Origin: Neptuniibacter halophilus
GTDB taxonomy: Bacteria > Pseudomonadota > Gammaproteobacteria > Pseudomonadales > Balneatricaceae
Direction: 5' to 3'
NCBI RefSeq assembly: GCF_030295765.1
Contig: NZ_AP027292.1
Coordinates: 2,976,001 to 3,040,000, forward strand
Length of the DNA stretch: 64,000 nt
Part shown: in pieces, positions 27,495 through 37,222 of the stretch
Numbering within the stretch: position 1 is the first letter of the stretch
Layout of the letters: the number at the start of each line of letters is the position of its first letter
Program-made: the position numbers and the translations under genes
The notes under the pieces: generated by a model
The model's input: the letters and a program-made list of their open reading frames with translations, nothing else
Database searches by the model: none
Told to the model about the DNA's origin: nothing

Positions 27495-28097
27495 TTAGTT
27501 ACCTCTGCGAATAACGCCTACACTCAGTCCTTCGATTGCTACTTCCTGTTCGTTCAGGTCGATAACAATCGGTTCAAATTCTTCGTTTTCGGCGATCAGG
27601 TAGACGATATTGCCTTCCTGCTTAAAGCGCTTAACCGTCACTTCATCTTCGAGCCGGGCGACGACAATCTGTCCGTCACGGGCGTTATTGCACTGGTGTA
27701 CAGCCAGCAGATCTCCATCCATGATGCCCACATTTTTCATGCTGGTGCCTTTAACACGCAGCAGGTAATCGGCTTTAGGATGGAAAAAGTCAGATGAAAT
27801 GGTGCAATGATCCTCAACGTGTTCCTGGGCCAGAATCGGCGAACCAGCCGCAACCTGACCAACAATCGGCAGGCCGGATTCCTCTTCGAGTTCCGGCACG
27901 CGAATGCCGCGTGACGTTCCGGGGATGATCTCGATGGCGCCTTTCTTGGCCAGTGCCTTGAGGTGTTCCTCTGCGGCATTGGCGGAGCGGAAACCCAGAT
28001 CTTTAGCAATGTCTGCGCGGGTCGGCGGGTATCCGGTTTCACCAATGTGGCGTTTGATGCAATCCAGCACTTCCGTTTGTCGTTTAGTGAGTTTCAT
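27495..28097 (-). CDS. lexA: SOS response repressor LexA
   Basis: LexA represses SOS genes and self-cleaves when RecA filaments form. The 200 residues from ATG 28097 keep E. coli numbering: winged-helix domain 1-70 ([23 protein letters not shown]), cleavage site Ala84-Gly85 (QVAAGSP), catalytic Ser119 (KGTSMKN), and Lys156 (VTVKRF). A second ATG six bases upstream (28103) is possible. Three tandem SOS boxes lie directly upstream, and the lexA -35/-10 candidate (TTGCTT at 28158-28163 and TATAAA at 28134-28139, minus strand, 18-nt spacer) overlaps the middle box, indicating autoregulation. Confidence 0.97.
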   Translation of the reverse strand: MKLTKRQTEVLDCIKRHIGETGYPPTRADIAKDLGFRSANAAEEHLKALAKKGAIEIIPGTSRGIRVPELEEESGLPIVGQVAAGSPILAQEHVEDHCTISSDFFHPKADYLLRVKGTSMKNVGIMDGDLLAVHQCNNARDGQIVVARLEDEVTVKRFKQEGNIVYLIAENEEFEPIVIDLNEQEVAIEGLSVGVIRRGN

Positions 28098-28107
28098 GAT
28101 CATTAGT

Positions 28108-28123
28108 CTGTTTGTTTATACAG
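28108..28123. promoter_or_regulatory. LexA (SOS) box 1
   Basis: CTGTTTGTTTATACAG matches the LexA consensus CTGT-N8-ACAG exactly. It lies 11 nt upstream of lexA ATG 28097, downstream of the predicted -10, and could block early elongation. Confidence 0.9.
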
Positions 28124-28126
28124 TAT

Positions 28127-28142
28127 GTGTATTTTTATACAG
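28127..28142. promoter_or_regulatory. LexA (SOS) box 2
   Basis: GTGTATTTTTATACAG has one mismatch to CTGT-N8-ACAG (read on the minus strand it ends ACAC). It covers the predicted lexA -10 element at 28134-28139. Confidence 0.75.
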
Positions 28143-28166
28143 TATTTCTGTTTTGTAAAGCAAGTC

Positions 28167-28182
28167 ATGTTTTTTTATACAG
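28167..28182. promoter_or_regulatory. LexA (SOS) box 3
   Basis: ATGTTTTTTTATACAG has one mismatch to CTGT-N8-ACAG. It is the box nearest to dinG and lies just upstream of the candidate dinG promoter (TTTGCA 28188-28193, 17-nt spacer, TAGAAT 28211-28216), so it may regulate dinG and lexA together. Confidence 0.65.
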
Positions 28183-28246
28183 TATTTTTTGCATGCGGTT
28201 TTATAACTGGTAGAATTCCCCGGTCAACCCTGCAGGAATTCCAGCC

Positions 28247-30367
28247 TTGTTAGATCAGCAGCTCAAACGCACTATTCAGGATGCCTACACCGCGTTTCTG
28301 TCCAACCGCGGGCTTAAGGCACGCTATGGTCAGAAGATGATGATTGCTGAAGTCGCACGCACGCTGGGCTCTATCGATCAGGATTCAGAAGGTGTACGCA
28401 GCGGTGGTCAGCATATCTGCGTCACAGAAGCCGGCACGGGTACCGGCAAAACCATGGCTTATCTGCTGGCTTCTGTTCCCGTGGCTCAGCAGCGTAAGAA
28501 GAAAGTGGTCGTCGCTACAGCAACAGTTGCCCTGCAGGAGCAGCTCATTCTCAAAGATCTGCCGCAACTGGTCAGTTCTGCAGGTGTCAATCTGACCTAT
28601 GGGCTGGCAAAAGGTCGCGGCCGGTATTTCTGTATCTCCAACGCGGAAAAGATGCTTGAGCAACAGAATGAGCTCGGTCAGATCGCGCTATACGAAGACG
28701 AGGTTGCCCGCCAGCTCGAGTCAGCGGATGTTGCTGAGCTCAAATCTCTGCTCAGCCTTTATGCCTCAGGGGAGTGGGATGGTGACCGCGACGGGCTCAA
28801 GGAGACTGTACCTGATCCTGTCTGGCGTCTGGCGACCAGTGATCATATGCAGTGTACCAACCGGCGCTGCAGTAATTTTTCTATCTGTCCGTTCTTTAAG
28901 GCGCGTCAGGAGCTTGATAAGTGGGATCTGATTGTTGCCAATCACGATCTGGTGCTGGCGGATCTCTCGCTGGGGGGCGGTGCGATTCTGCCACCACCGG
29001 AAGATACCATTTACATCTTTGATGAAGGGCACCATCTGGGCGGTAAAACCACCGGTCACTTTTCCTACAGTCTGCGGCTTAAATCCAGTATCCGCTGGCT
29101 TGCGAAGACAACCCGTAGTCTGAACAAGTTGCTGACCGAAAGCGCTGAGCATATGGTGCTCAGAAACTATATTGAAACCCTCGCTACCCCCTTTGCGGAT
29201 ATGGAGCATTCTCTGCAGGAGTGGCAGCTACTGATGCAGCAGTTGCTTGAGGATAAATTGCAGGGGCCAAGTGACCGTTACCGGTTTGCACAGGGGATGA
29301 TTCCCGAGGCGTTGCAGTTGATCAGTCATAATGTTGCCAATTCAGCAGAGCGGGTCGTACTTAAGTTCGAGCAGATTGTGGATCTGCTGAAAGAGGGGCT
29401 GGACGGAGAACTGGCTGATCTGCCGCGGGACCTTTGCGAAAAGTGGTATCCGCAGATGGGGGTGATGCTGGCCCGGCTGCAGTCAGTGTTCTGGCTGGCC
29501 CGGAGTTATTCGGTAGCCGATCAGGCCGGTGGTTTGCCTACGGCACGCTGGGTGGTAAAAGTCGACGGTCCTGAGGGGCTGGATATTGAATGCTGTAGCA
29601 GCCCGGTGTCTGCTGCAGATACCCTGCAGGAGCACCTCTGGAAGCCATGCTATGCCGCAGTGATTACTTCGGCTACGTTGACGGCGCTGGGGCGCTTTGA
29701 CCGGCTGTATGCTGATTTGGGGATTCCTGCCGAGAGCCCGAATGCGGTGTTTGCCAGCCCGTTCGATTTCGCCAATGCGGCCGAGTTAAGGGTGCCAGCG
29801 ATGCGGTCGGACCCCGGTAATCCGGATGCCCACAATCAGGAACTCGCAGACTACCTGTTAGCGCAGTTGCCCGGGGAGCAGGCGGCACTGGTTTTATTTA
29901 GCTCCTGGCGGCAGATGCGGTATGTTCTTGAGCAGATGCCTGATAAGATTGTGGCCGATATTCTGGTGCAGGGTGATCTGGCCAAACATGAGATATTGCG
30001 GCAGCACCGGCAACGTATTGATGAACAGAAGCCAAGTGTTATTTTTGGTCTGGCTTCGTTTGCCGAAGGTGTTGATCTGCCGGGTAGTTACCTGACTCAT
30101 GTCATTATCACTAAGCTGCCGTTTGGGGTCCCGGATGATCCAGTGGATGCGACCTACTCCGAATGGCTTGAATCTCAGGGACGCAACCCGTTCCAGGAGT
30201 GGGTGATACCCCTGGCGTCAATGCGTTTGACCCAGGCAACCGGACGCTTATTGCGCACAGAACAGGACGAGGGCAGGATAACCCTGCTCGACCGACGCTT
30301 TATTACCCGTCGTTATGGTAAACAGTTGCTTGCAGCACTCCCGCCATACCGACGCAATTTTTCTTAG
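28247..30367 (+). CDS. dinG: ATP-dependent DNA helicase DinG (XPD-like, Fe-S)
   Basis: DinG is a 5'-3' superfamily 2 helicase that unwinds D-loops, R-loops and G-quadruplexes and is SOS-inducible in E. coli. The 706-residue protein has Walker [10 protein letters not shown] (61-69), four Fe-S ligand cysteines at 129, 203, 208 and 214, the DEGHH box (259-263), and C-terminal motifs [14 protein letters not shown] and [14 protein letters not shown]. Start is TTG 28247 behind AGGA. It is divergent from lexA with SOS boxes between, which supports LexA control. Confidence 0.95.
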   Translation: MLDQQLKRTIQDAYTAFLSNRGLKARYGQKMMIAEVARTLGSIDQDSEGVRSGGQHICVTEAGTGTGKTMAYLLASVPVAQQRKKKVVVATATVALQEQLILKDLPQLVSSAGVNLTYGLAKGRGRYFCISNAEKMLEQQNELGQIALYEDEVARQLESADVAELKSLLSLYASGEWDGDRDGLKETVPDPVWRLATSDHMQCTNRRCSNFSICPFFKARQELDKWDLIVANHDLVLADLSLGGGAILPPPEDTIYIFDEGHHLGGKTTGHFSYSLRLKSSIRWLAKTTRSLNKLLTESAEHMVLRNYIETLATPFADMEHSLQEWQLLMQQLLEDKLQGPSDRYRFAQGMIPEALQLISHNVANSAERVVLKFEQIVDLLKEGLDGELADLPRDLCEKWYPQMGVMLARLQSVFWLARSYSVADQAGGLPTARWVVKVDGPEGLDIECCSSPVSAADTLQEHLWKPCYAAVITSATLTALGRFDRLYADLGIPAESPNAVFASPFDFANAAELRVPAMRSDPGNPDAHNQELADYLLAQLPGEQAALVLFSSWRQMRYVLEQMPDKIVADILVQGDLAKHEILRQHRQRIDEQKPSVIFGLASFAEGVDLPGSYLTHVIITKLPFGVPDDPVDATYSEWLESQGRNPFQEWVIPLASMRLTQATGRLLRTEQDEGRITLLDRRFITRRYGKQLLAALPPYRRNFS

Positions 30368-30377
30368 GAATAGTCAA

Positions 30378-31991
30378 TTGAGTACAGAAGCAAAAGTGGA
30401 AGCTCAGCCAAACAGCTCAGAAAATAAGAAGAACAAGTCCACGCGTAAACCCCAGCAGCGACGCCGCCGTCAGGGTAGCCGAAACAAGCCGCGCTGGACA
30501 CCGGAGCAGTTCGTCGTGCCCGCCGTTGAAGGTAAAGTACGTTTTCACGACTTTAATCTGCCGGACGATGTGCTGCATGCCGTGGCGGATCTCAACTTTG
30601 AGTACTGCACAGAAATTCAGGCAGAAACCATTCCTTCTGCGTTGCAGGGGCGAGATATTATCGGTAAGGCCCAGACGGGCACCGGTAAAACCGCCGCTTT
30701 TCTGCTGGGTATCGTGACTGATCTGATCGATTACCCGATTGATGAGAAGCGCCCTCTTGGGCAGCCGCGGGCACTGGTCGTTGCACCGACCCGTGAACTG
30801 GCCCTGCAGATTGCCGAAGACGCTAAAGGTCTGTCCAAATATACGGATCTGCATGTGGTGAGTCTGGTTGGCGGTATGGATTATGACAAGCAGCGACAGA
30901 AACTGAAAAAGCCGGTCGATATTCTGGTGGCGACTCCGGGTCGTCTGATCGACTTTATTAACCGCAAGGATGTCGATCTGTGGAACGTTGAGGTTCTGGT
31001 GCTGGACGAAGCGGACCGTATGCTGAGCATGGGCTTTATTCCGGATGTCCGTACCATTGTCCGCAATACCCCACGCAAGGGTGCAGATCGTCAAACTCTG
31101 CTCTACAGTGCGACGTTCACTGACGACATTCTTAATCTGGCCGAGCAGTGGACGCTGGATCCGGTAAAAATTGAGATTGCGCCGCAGATTAAAACCACCG
31201 ATAACGTGACTCAGACGGTATACCTGGTCTCCGGCGAAGAAAAATATCGTCTGCTACGTAACTACATGGACAAAGATCATGCTGAAAAGGTGATCGTGTT
31301 TGGTAACCGTCGTGATGAAACACGCCGTCTCGCTGAGCGTCTGTGTAAAGATGGTATCAAAGCGGCACTGATGTCCGGTGAAATTCCACAGGCTAAGCGA
31401 GTACGTACCCTGGAAGACTTCCGCAGTGGTGAAATTCAGGTGCTGGTAGCGACTGATGTTGCCGGCCGTGGTATTCACATCGATGGCGTAACACATGTGT
31501 TCAACTACCAGCTGCCGGAAGACCCGGATGATTACGTACACCGTATCGGTCGTACCGGGCGTGCCGGAGCAACCGGTGCCTCCATCTGTTTCGCCTGTGA
31601 AGATGATTCCTTCCTGATTCCTGAAATCGAAGCGGAAACCGGCGTTAAACTGGAGTGTGTTCACCCTGAACCTGAATTGCTTCAGGAGCCTCAGGCAGCG
31701 GGTGTCGCTGTGAAACAGCCGGTTGCAGATACTGAGACAGAAGAGGCTGAGCAGGCTGAAGAAACAGTGGCTCTGGCTGAAGACGCAGCATCTGAAGAGG
31801 CGGTAACGGCAATCACCGAAGCAGCTGAGTCTAGCGCAGATGAAACTACTGCTGCAGAGGCGGAAGATCAGGCGCAGGTTCAAGGTGCGGGTGCACAAAG
31901 TGCCTCTGTTGATACCGAAGCGCAGGCTGCTGATGAATCCCCGGTAAAGGCAAAGACCGAAGATGGCACAAGCGGACAAACACAAAACTAA
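30378..31991 (+). CDS. rhlB: RhlB-like DEAD-box RNA helicase with acidic C-terminal tail
   Basis: This ATP-dependent RNA helicase probably acts in mRNA decay or ribosome assembly; RhlB partners RNase E in E. coli. Motifs are in order: AQTGTGKT (I), PTRELALQ (Ia), VLDEADRM (II, DEAD), YSATF (SAT-like), [16 protein letters not shown], and [10 protein letters not shown] (VI). A basic N-terminal arm ([18 protein letters not shown]) and about 120 residues of Ala/Glu-rich acidic tail flank the core. I start at TTG 30378, behind AGGA, 10 nt after the dinG stop; an ATG-like earlier start would overlap dinG. The RhlB name is by similarity. Confidence 0.88.
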   Translation: MSTEAKVEAQPNSSENKKNKSTRKPQQRRRRQGSRNKPRWTPEQFVVPAVEGKVRFHDFNLPDDVLHAVADLNFEYCTEIQAETIPSALQGRDIIGKAQTGTGKTAAFLLGIVTDLIDYPIDEKRPLGQPRALVVAPTRELALQIAEDAKGLSKYTDLHVVSLVGGMDYDKQRQKLKKPVDILVATPGRLIDFINRKDVDLWNVEVLVLDEADRMLSMGFIPDVRTIVRNTPRKGADRQTLLYSATFTDDILNLAEQWTLDPVKIEIAPQIKTTDNVTQTVYLVSGEEKYRLLRNYMDKDHAEKVIVFGNRRDETRRLAERLCKDGIKAALMSGEIPQAKRVRTLEDFRSGEIQVLVATDVAGRGIHIDGVTHVFNYQLPEDPDDYVHRIGRTGRAGATGASICFACEDDSFLIPEIEAETGVKLECVHPEPELLQEPQAAGVAVKQPVADTETEEAEQAEETVALAEDAASEEAVTAITEAAESSADETTAAEAEDQAQVQGAGAQSASVDTEAQAADESPVKAKTEDGTSGQTQN

Positions 31992-32178
31992 GCGTATCGC
32001 CAATATCGCTGCGATTGTATTCAGTGCGGTGATTGCCGCACTGGGCGTCGCGGGCTACCAGCGTACTGAAGACCCTTTGCAGCTGATCTTATTTCTGGCG
32101 CTTGCCGGCGCAGGATATCTGATTGTTATGCTGTTGTTTAAAGGGGTTAACAAAGTGCTGGACAGTCTGGATAACTGA
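31963..32178 (+). CDS. Small two-helix membrane protein
   Basis: A 71-residue protein with a basic N-terminus ([12 protein letters not shown]) and two hydrophobic stretches (about 15-32 and 40-60) predicts a small inner-membrane protein; I do not recognise it. The ATG at 31963 lies inside the last 29 bases of the helicase gene in another frame. The ribosome site is weak (AAAGG about 12 nt upstream), so coupling to helicase translation is likely. gpsA follows after 26 nt. Confidence 0.65.
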   Translation: MAQADKHKTKRIANIAAIVFSAVIAALGVAGYQRTEDPLQLILFLALAGAGYLIVMLLFKGVNKVLDSLDN

Positions 32179-32204
32179 AAAATTAGCCAGGGCGTACCCA
32201 ATCT

Positions 32205-33233
32205 ATGTCAGAAACAAAAAAAGTAGCTGTTCTGGGTGGCGGAAGCTTCGGTACAGTCATTGCGAACATTGTCGCAGAAAATGGTCATTCAGTAGGTCTC
32301 TGGCTGCGTGAACAGTCCCGTGCTGATCTGCTGAATCAGTCGCATGAAAACAGTCGTTACCTGCCAGACTACCGGTTATCAGAGAACATCACGGCATCCT
32401 CTTCTCTGGAGGAGGTGCTGAGTGATGCTGAGCTGGTTTTCGTGGCAATTCCGAGTCAGTCCTTTCGGGATGTTATTCGCCAGGCTGTGCCATGGTTGAA
32501 ACCGGATCAGATGCTGGTCAGCACTACAAAAGGGATCGAAGCACAGACTTTCAGTCTGATGAGTGAGATTCTGCGTGAAGAGTTACCTCAGGCCCGGGTG
32601 GGCGTGCTCAGTGGCCCGAATCTGGCAAAAGAGGTTGCAGCACGCCAGTTGACCGCTACGGTGATTGCCAGTGATTGTCCTGAGCTGCGAAGCGCCGTTC
32701 AGGGGATGCTTCATTCCGCTTATTTCCGGGTTTATGCCAGCTCAGATACCTATGGCGTGGAACTGGGGGGGACGCTGAAAAATATCTATGCGATTGCTGC
32801 GGGCCTTAGCGCAGCACTGGGTATGGGCGAAAATACCAAGAGTATGCTGATGACCCGCAGCCTTGCTGAGATGAGCCGGTTTGCGGTGTGCATGGGGGCT
32901 AACCCCATGACCTTTATCGGACTGGCCGGTGTCGGCGACCTGATCGTCACCTGTATGTCGCCGCTCAGCCGAAACTACCGTGTTGGCTATGCGCTGGGTG
33001 AAGGTAAAACCCTGGAACAGGCTGTCGAGGCGCTTGGGCAGGTGGCTGAAGGTGTTAATACCATCAAGCATGTGCGGGAAAAGGCCTGCGATATGGGTGT
33101 TTATATGCCGCTGGTTTGCGGTCTCTATGAGGTGGTGTTTAATAAGGCGCCGGTTGCTGAGGTGGTAAAAATGCTCATGATGAACGAGCAAAGCACCGAT
33201 GTTGAATTTGTACTGCCACGTAGTGAGTCATGA
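32205..33233 (+). CDS. gpsA: NAD(P)H-dependent glycerol-3-phosphate dehydrogenase
   Basis: GpsA reduces dihydroxyacetone phosphate to sn-glycerol-3-phosphate for phospholipid synthesis. The 342-residue protein has the Rossmann motif VLGGGSFGT (residues 9-17), the substrate loop [11 protein letters not shown], the catalytic-lysine region [15 protein letters not shown], and the C-terminal [16 protein letters not shown]. Its last 4 bases overlap sixA. Confidence 0.97.
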   Translation: MSETKKVAVLGGGSFGTVIANIVAENGHSVGLWLREQSRADLLNQSHENSRYLPDYRLSENITASSSLEEVLSDAELVFVAIPSQSFRDVIRQAVPWLKPDQMLVSTTKGIEAQTFSLMSEILREELPQARVGVLSGPNLAKEVAARQLTATVIASDCPELRSAVQGMLHSAYFRVYASSDTYGVELGGTLKNIYAIAAGLSAALGMGENTKSMLMTRSLAEMSRFAVCMGANPMTFIGLAGVGDLIVTCMSPLSRNYRVGYALGEGKTLEQAVEALGQVAEGVNTIKHVREKACDMGVYMPLVCGLYEVVFNKAPVAEVVKMLMMNEQSTDVEFVLPRSES

Positions 33234-33682
33234 ACTTCTATCTGATGCGTCATGCCGAGGCAGAGCTGTTTGCCGAGTCTGACGCAAAGCGATCGCTGAC
33301 GGAGTCAGGTCGGCTTCGTTTACAGGCAAAAGCTGCTGATCTGCGTGATGCGCTGGCATCAGTTGACTGCATTGTTCACAGTCCCTATCTCCGTACCCGG
33401 CAGACTGCTGAAATCATGGCGGATACGCTGGGTGTTCAGGTGCTGGCTGAGTCTCCTCTATGGACTCCGGAGGCCGCTCCAATGGAAGCTATAGAGTCGT
33501 TAGAGGGGTATGTTGAACGCACACCTCTGGTTATTACACATATGCCGATCGTTGCCCTGGTCGAGGCGCTGCTGATTGAGGGGGGAACTCGTTACCCCGC
33601 AGGCTTTAATTGTGCTGAGATTGCCCTGATTGAGGCGGACTGGCCGGCTGCAGGGCTCGGGGTGTTAAAGCGCCGCTACTGA
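33230..33682 (+). CDS. sixA: Phosphohistidine phosphatase SixA
   Basis: SixA is a small histidine phosphatase that removes phosphate from histidine in His-phosphotransfer proteins such as NPr/ArcB. The RHAE/G motif (LMRHAEAE, phosphoacceptor His8) is at the start, then [13 protein letters not shown] and a late ITHMPIV histidine. The 150-residue length is usual. It overlaps gpsA by 4 bp. Its last 77 bp overlap the 3' end of the convergent membrane ligase gene, which is unusually long for such an overlap. Confidence 0.93.
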   Translation: MNFYLMRHAEAELFAESDAKRSLTESGRLRLQAKAADLRDALASVDCIVHSPYLRTRQTAEIMADTLGVQVLAESPLWTPEAAPMEAIESLEGYVERTPLVITHMPIVALVEALLIEGGTRYPAGFNCAEIALIEADWPAAGLGVLKRRY

Positions 33683-35429
33683 TCTTTTGGTTTTTAAGCC
33701 GGAAGAATTCCCGGGCCTTTAACAGAGATGGATCCTTCGGGTATATCCGCAGTCCGGCATTAAGCACTCCGTCCCGGGCTGCTCTGTCACCGAGCGCATT
33801 GTAGGCATGGGCCAGATCAACGTAGTAGGTTTGCGCCGGGATTAACTGAATCGCCCGTTCCGCCCAGGAGATGAAATCATGAATCAGCTTAGGCTCTTTT
33901 TGCTGAATCCCCAGAAACATCTGTCTGCGCAGGATCAGGTAGGAGGCGTGGTTCTGAAAGTACCAGGAGTTAAGGCCGTCTTTCAGTAGTTGCGGTTGTT
34001 GCTGTCCTCCCGAGTAGTATTTCACCAGCCCGGCATTAGCGACCTGAGCGTTAGTCAGGACATAACTGCTGCATAAGGCGATTATGCTGAACACAGCTGG
34101 GATCAGTTTTTGGGCCAGTTCGGACAGCTTTTCAGTAGAGTGGACTTTCTTCTCATGCTGATGGGTCAGAAACAGCAGGTAGATCAACAGGATCCAGGGC
34201 AGGGTTGAAATATAAAAAGGCAGTTCTACCTGACTATGAAAGGTGATCGGCAGTAACAGTGCCGCATAGGCACTGCCCCGCTGCCAGCCACTGCGCCACA
34301 ACTGGATAAAGGTCACGACTGCCGCAGCAATGATGCCAAGTATGCCGATCAGCCCCCCCTCTACCAGCCAGAAAAACAGTTCATTATGCGGATGTGAAAA
34401 GCGCGGCGAACTCTCCAGATTGACGTGACCGTTTTCCTGATACTCTACACGTTTCTCCTGGAATACATGCTGAAAACTGCCAATCCCATGGCCGGTTAAC
34501 GGCTCCTCTGTAAACAGCTCCCATGAAGCCTGATAAATACTCCAGCGGATATCACCGCTCATGTCGGCGCCGGTCAGTCTGTCCAGTTTATCGACGGTTT
34601 TATGCAGACCCGAACTGCCGAGGGCGCCTCCGGTGAGCATGGCGATAATGGCCAGAGATACAAATTGCTTTCTGAAGAGAAGCAATCTCCAGCGGCCGGC
34701 GAACAGGAGTGCGAGTGCAGCTAACGCGCCGAGCAGACCAACTCTGGAACCGCTGAGCAGGAGAATGTAGCTGGTTGTAATGATTGTCAGCAGCAGGGCA
34801 AACCGAACGATCCAGTTCATCGTGCCCAGGGTCGGGCGGCTGATCAGATAGAAGCAAAGGGTCAGGCTGGTCGCCATAAAAGAGGACTGAATATTGACCT
34901 GCTGAAACGGGCCGACGGGCAGGTGCTCTTTGCTGATCACCATCCAGCGCGCATCTATACCGCCGGTAAAAACCTGTACCACGGCGTAGAGCGCCGCGAG
35001 TAATCCGAAAGTCATCAGCAGGTACAGGCTACGGTCAATCTGTTTCGGGGTAAGGCGGAACTGGAACAGGCTGAGGAAGAACAGATAGCCACCGGTTATA
35101 ACCGAGATCCGTACGGACCATTCGGTGGGGTTGTTATTCTCGGCGATCAGTCCGGTAACAAATGCGCCTATCGGCAGGAGCGCCATGCCCAGCCAGTAGC
35201 GGGGCAGGATGATTTCGCCATGGCGGTAGATCTGAAAGCTGGCACTGGCGATAATCCAGCTTGCGACAATCCAGAGGGCGCTGTTGTGAGGAATATAAAG
35301 GCCTTCACCGCCGAAGTTGGGCTGGTAGTAAAACGGGGCGATCAGAAACAGCAGGGCAAACAGCAGGAAAAAAAGTTTTTGTGGTCGACCAAGGGAAGGA
35401 TCTGACTCAAGCCGGGCTGTAAAATCCAT
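33606..35429 (-). CDS. PglL/Wzy_C-type O-oligosaccharyltransferase or O-antigen ligase
   Basis: This 607-residue inner-membrane protein has about 11-12 helices and a periplasmic loop typical of the WaaL/PglL/Wzy_C superfamily, which transfers undecaprenyl-linked glycans to lipid A or to protein (pilin). Signatures are PVGPFQQVNIQSSFMATSL near residue 180 and the loop SHPHNELFFWLVEGGLIG around residues 350-365, with the conserved HNE. A soluble C-terminal TPR-like tail follows (residues 480-607). A pilin-ligase role (PglL with Wzy_C_2) fits the N-terminal pattern but the acceptor is unknown. The last 25 codons lie antisense to sixA. Confidence 0.83.
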   Translation of the reverse strand: MDFTARLESDPSLGRPQKLFFLLFALLFLIAPFYYQPNFGGEGLYIPHNSALWIVASWIIASASFQIYRHGEIILPRYWLGMALLPIGAFVTGLIAENNNPTEWSVRISVITGGYLFFLSLFQFRLTPKQIDRSLYLLMTFGLLAALYAVVQVFTGGIDARWMVISKEHLPVGPFQQVNIQSSFMATSLTLCFYLISRPTLGTMNWIVRFALLLTIITTSYILLLSGSRVGLLGALAALALLFAGRWRLLLFRKQFVSLAIIAMLTGGALGSSGLHKTVDKLDRLTGADMSGDIRWSIYQASWELFTEEPLTGHGIGSFQHVFQEKRVEYQENGHVNLESSPRFSHPHNELFFWLVEGGLIGILGIIAAAVVTFIQLWRSGWQRGSAYAALLLPITFHSQVELPFYISTLPWILLIYLLFLTHQHEKKVHSTEKLSELAQKLIPAVFSIIALCSSYVLTNAQVANAGLVKYYSGGQQQPQLLKDGLNSWYFQNHASYLILRRQMFLGIQQKEPKLIHDFISWAERAIQLIPAQTYYVDLAHAYNALGDRAARDGVLNAGLRIYPKDPSLLKAREFFRLKNQKISSGALTPRALQPASPPQSGQSQHN

Positions 35430-35520
35430 ATACTCACTGCTTCTGCTAAACCATGGGTCTGCAAGATATTAGCGCATTTTGTCGCTATAGTACCTAACAG
35501 ATTAATTTTTAAGGAATACC

Positions 35521-36369
35521 ATGTCTGACTATCACGACATCATTATTAATGCGGGCGATTACCAGTTAGCTGCGGTGGAATACGGTGATCCCGAAGGTGT
35601 GCCGGTTCTCGCGTTACATGGTTGGTTGGACAATGCCGCCAGCTTCTCAGTATTAGCCAGACATCTGCAGGGTGTCCGCCTGATTGCACTGGATCTGGTA
35701 GGGCATGGCCGGTCGGATCATCGACCTCAGGCAATGCCTTATCATATCTGGGATAACGTGGCTGACCTGCATGCGGTACTCAAAGCCCTGCAACTGGAAA
35801 AAGTCGATCTGATCGGTCACTCAATGGGGGCCAGCATCGCGATGTTGTTTGCGGCCAGTTTTCCACAGCAGGTAGGGCGGTTGTTGCTGATTGAAGGGCT
35901 GGCACCGCTGGCTTACGAGGTCGATGAGTTGCCCGGATTGTTTGCTGAGGCGGTAGTGAAGCGCAGCCGCATGGCAGAGAAGTCCCTGCGGCCCTACCCG
36001 GATTTTGAGCAGGCTGTTGAAGCCCGGATGAATGGCCGCTGGCCGGTCAGTCGCAGTGCTGCTGAAGCGCTTCTGGAGAGGGGGCTCAACAAAACTGAGC
36101 GGGGATATATCTGGAGTAATGATCCCAAACTTCTGTTGCCTTCATTGCTGCGCTTCAGTCCGGAACAGATCCGATCGTTCCTCAATGCAGTAGAAGCAGA
36201 GACGATGGTGATAAGAGCCAGTGAGGGAGCTTCAGACAGTATTATCGATCGCTGGGTTGATGATCTCAGGCAGGTTGAGGTGGTTGATATGCCAGGAGGC
36301 CATCATCTTCACCTGTATCATGAGGCGGCTGCAGAGATTGCAGAGCGCCTTGCAGCTTGGTTTAAATAG
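35521..36369 (+). CDS. Alpha/beta hydrolase
   Basis: This is a 282-residue alpha/beta hydrolase with the oxyanion motif LHGWLDNAAS, the nucleophile elbow GHSMGAS (Ser about residue 100), and a late acid-His pair (PGGHHLHLYHE). It belongs to the HGW-type esterases or haloalkane-like hydrolases; the substrate is unknown. It leads a probable operon with the DUF4892 gene 8 nt downstream and the patatin gene after it. The set hydrolase-DUF4892-patatin is also known in pseudomonads. Confidence 0.88.
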   Translation: MSDYHDIIINAGDYQLAAVEYGDPEGVPVLALHGWLDNAASFSVLARHLQGVRLIALDLVGHGRSDHRPQAMPYHIWDNVADLHAVLKALQLEKVDLIGHSMGASIAMLFAASFPQQVGRLLLIEGLAPLAYEVDELPGLFAEAVVKRSRMAEKSLRPYPDFEQAVEARMNGRWPVSRSAAEALLERGLNKTERGYIWSNDPKLLLPSLLRFSPEQIRSFLNAVEAETMVIRASEGASDSIIDRWVDDLRQVEVVDMPGGHHLHLYHEAAAEIAERLAAWFK

Positions 36370-36377
36370 GGGCAGAC

Positions 36378-37205
36378 ATGCGTTTACTGGGTTTTATTCT
36401 GATGCTGATTCCGGTCGCTCTTCAGGCGGAAACGGATATTCGTAACTCTGCAGATAATGATCTTCTGCAGCGTTTTCCCCGCTCTTATATTGTCCAGTAT
36501 CAGCAGGCCCGGGCTGAGGATTATCGTCTGGTGCTGGGTGGGCTGGAAAAAATTAACGGCGTGCTTGCGCCCGAGAAAGAGCGCCGCTTAAGTGGTGAGC
36601 TACAGCAAATTACTTACCGGATTCCGGATAATCACAGTGCCGAAGAGGCGTATGCGTATTTCGCTGATCAGCTTCAGCGTCTTGGTGCTGAGCGCTTATT
36701 CAGTTGTACAGGAAGAGACTGCGGCAGCAGCAATCAGTGGGCGAATGCGATTTTTGATTACTCCCGGCTCTACGGCGTCGACAGTACCCAGAGCTTTGCT
36801 GCCTATCGGCTGAGTGACCGGTTTTTCTCCCTCTATTCGGTCAGGCGCGGCAATAAGCGTGTCTATCTGCGGCTGGAATCACTGCAGTCTGATCAGTTAA
36901 GCCTTACCGACGCATTGCAGCAGGGAGATCCTGCTTTTCTGCAGGGAGCGTCGGGAGTGGATGAGTTGATCCGTTATATGCAAGAGAACACTGATCGCAA
37001 GGTCTGGCTGGTGGTATCTGATCATGGCGCGGGACGCTTTGAGGAGCAACTACAGCGCTCGCAGCAGCGTGCCGAGCAGCTTCGGCAGCAACTGCTGGAA
37101 TCTGGCATTGCAGCCGGGCGGGTCAGAATTTTAGCTCAGGGCTCGTTTGTCACTCTGCAATCTGATCAGGGTCGTGTGCGGGTCTATAGCGAAGCGATTG
37201 ATTAA
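36378..37205 (+). CDS. DUF4892-family exported protein with OmpA-like C-terminal half
   Basis: This 275-residue protein has a signal peptide (RLLGFILMLIPVALQA) and is periplasmic or outer-membrane associated. The N-terminal DUF4892 part shows DNDLLQRFPRSYIVQY and CTGRDCGSSNQWAN (a conserved cysteine pair). The C-terminal 80 residues (KVWLVVSDHGAGRFEEQLQRSQQRAEQLRQQL... RVRILAQGSF) resemble an OmpA/MotB-like beta-alpha arrangement. Function is unknown. It is cotranscribed with neighbours on either side. Confidence 0.78.
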   Translation: MRLLGFILMLIPVALQAETDIRNSADNDLLQRFPRSYIVQYQQARAEDYRLVLGGLEKINGVLAPEKERRLSGELQQITYRIPDNHSAEEAYAYFADQLQRLGAERLFSCTGRDCGSSNQWANAIFDYSRLYGVDSTQSFAAYRLSDRFFSLYSVRRGNKRVYLRLESLQSDQLSLTDALQQGDPAFLQGASGVDELIRYMQENTDRKVWLVVSDHGAGRFEEQLQRSQQRAEQLRQQLLESGIAAGRVRILAQGSFVTLQSDQGRVRVYSEAID

Positions 37206-37222
37206 GCCGTAAGGGGAAACGC

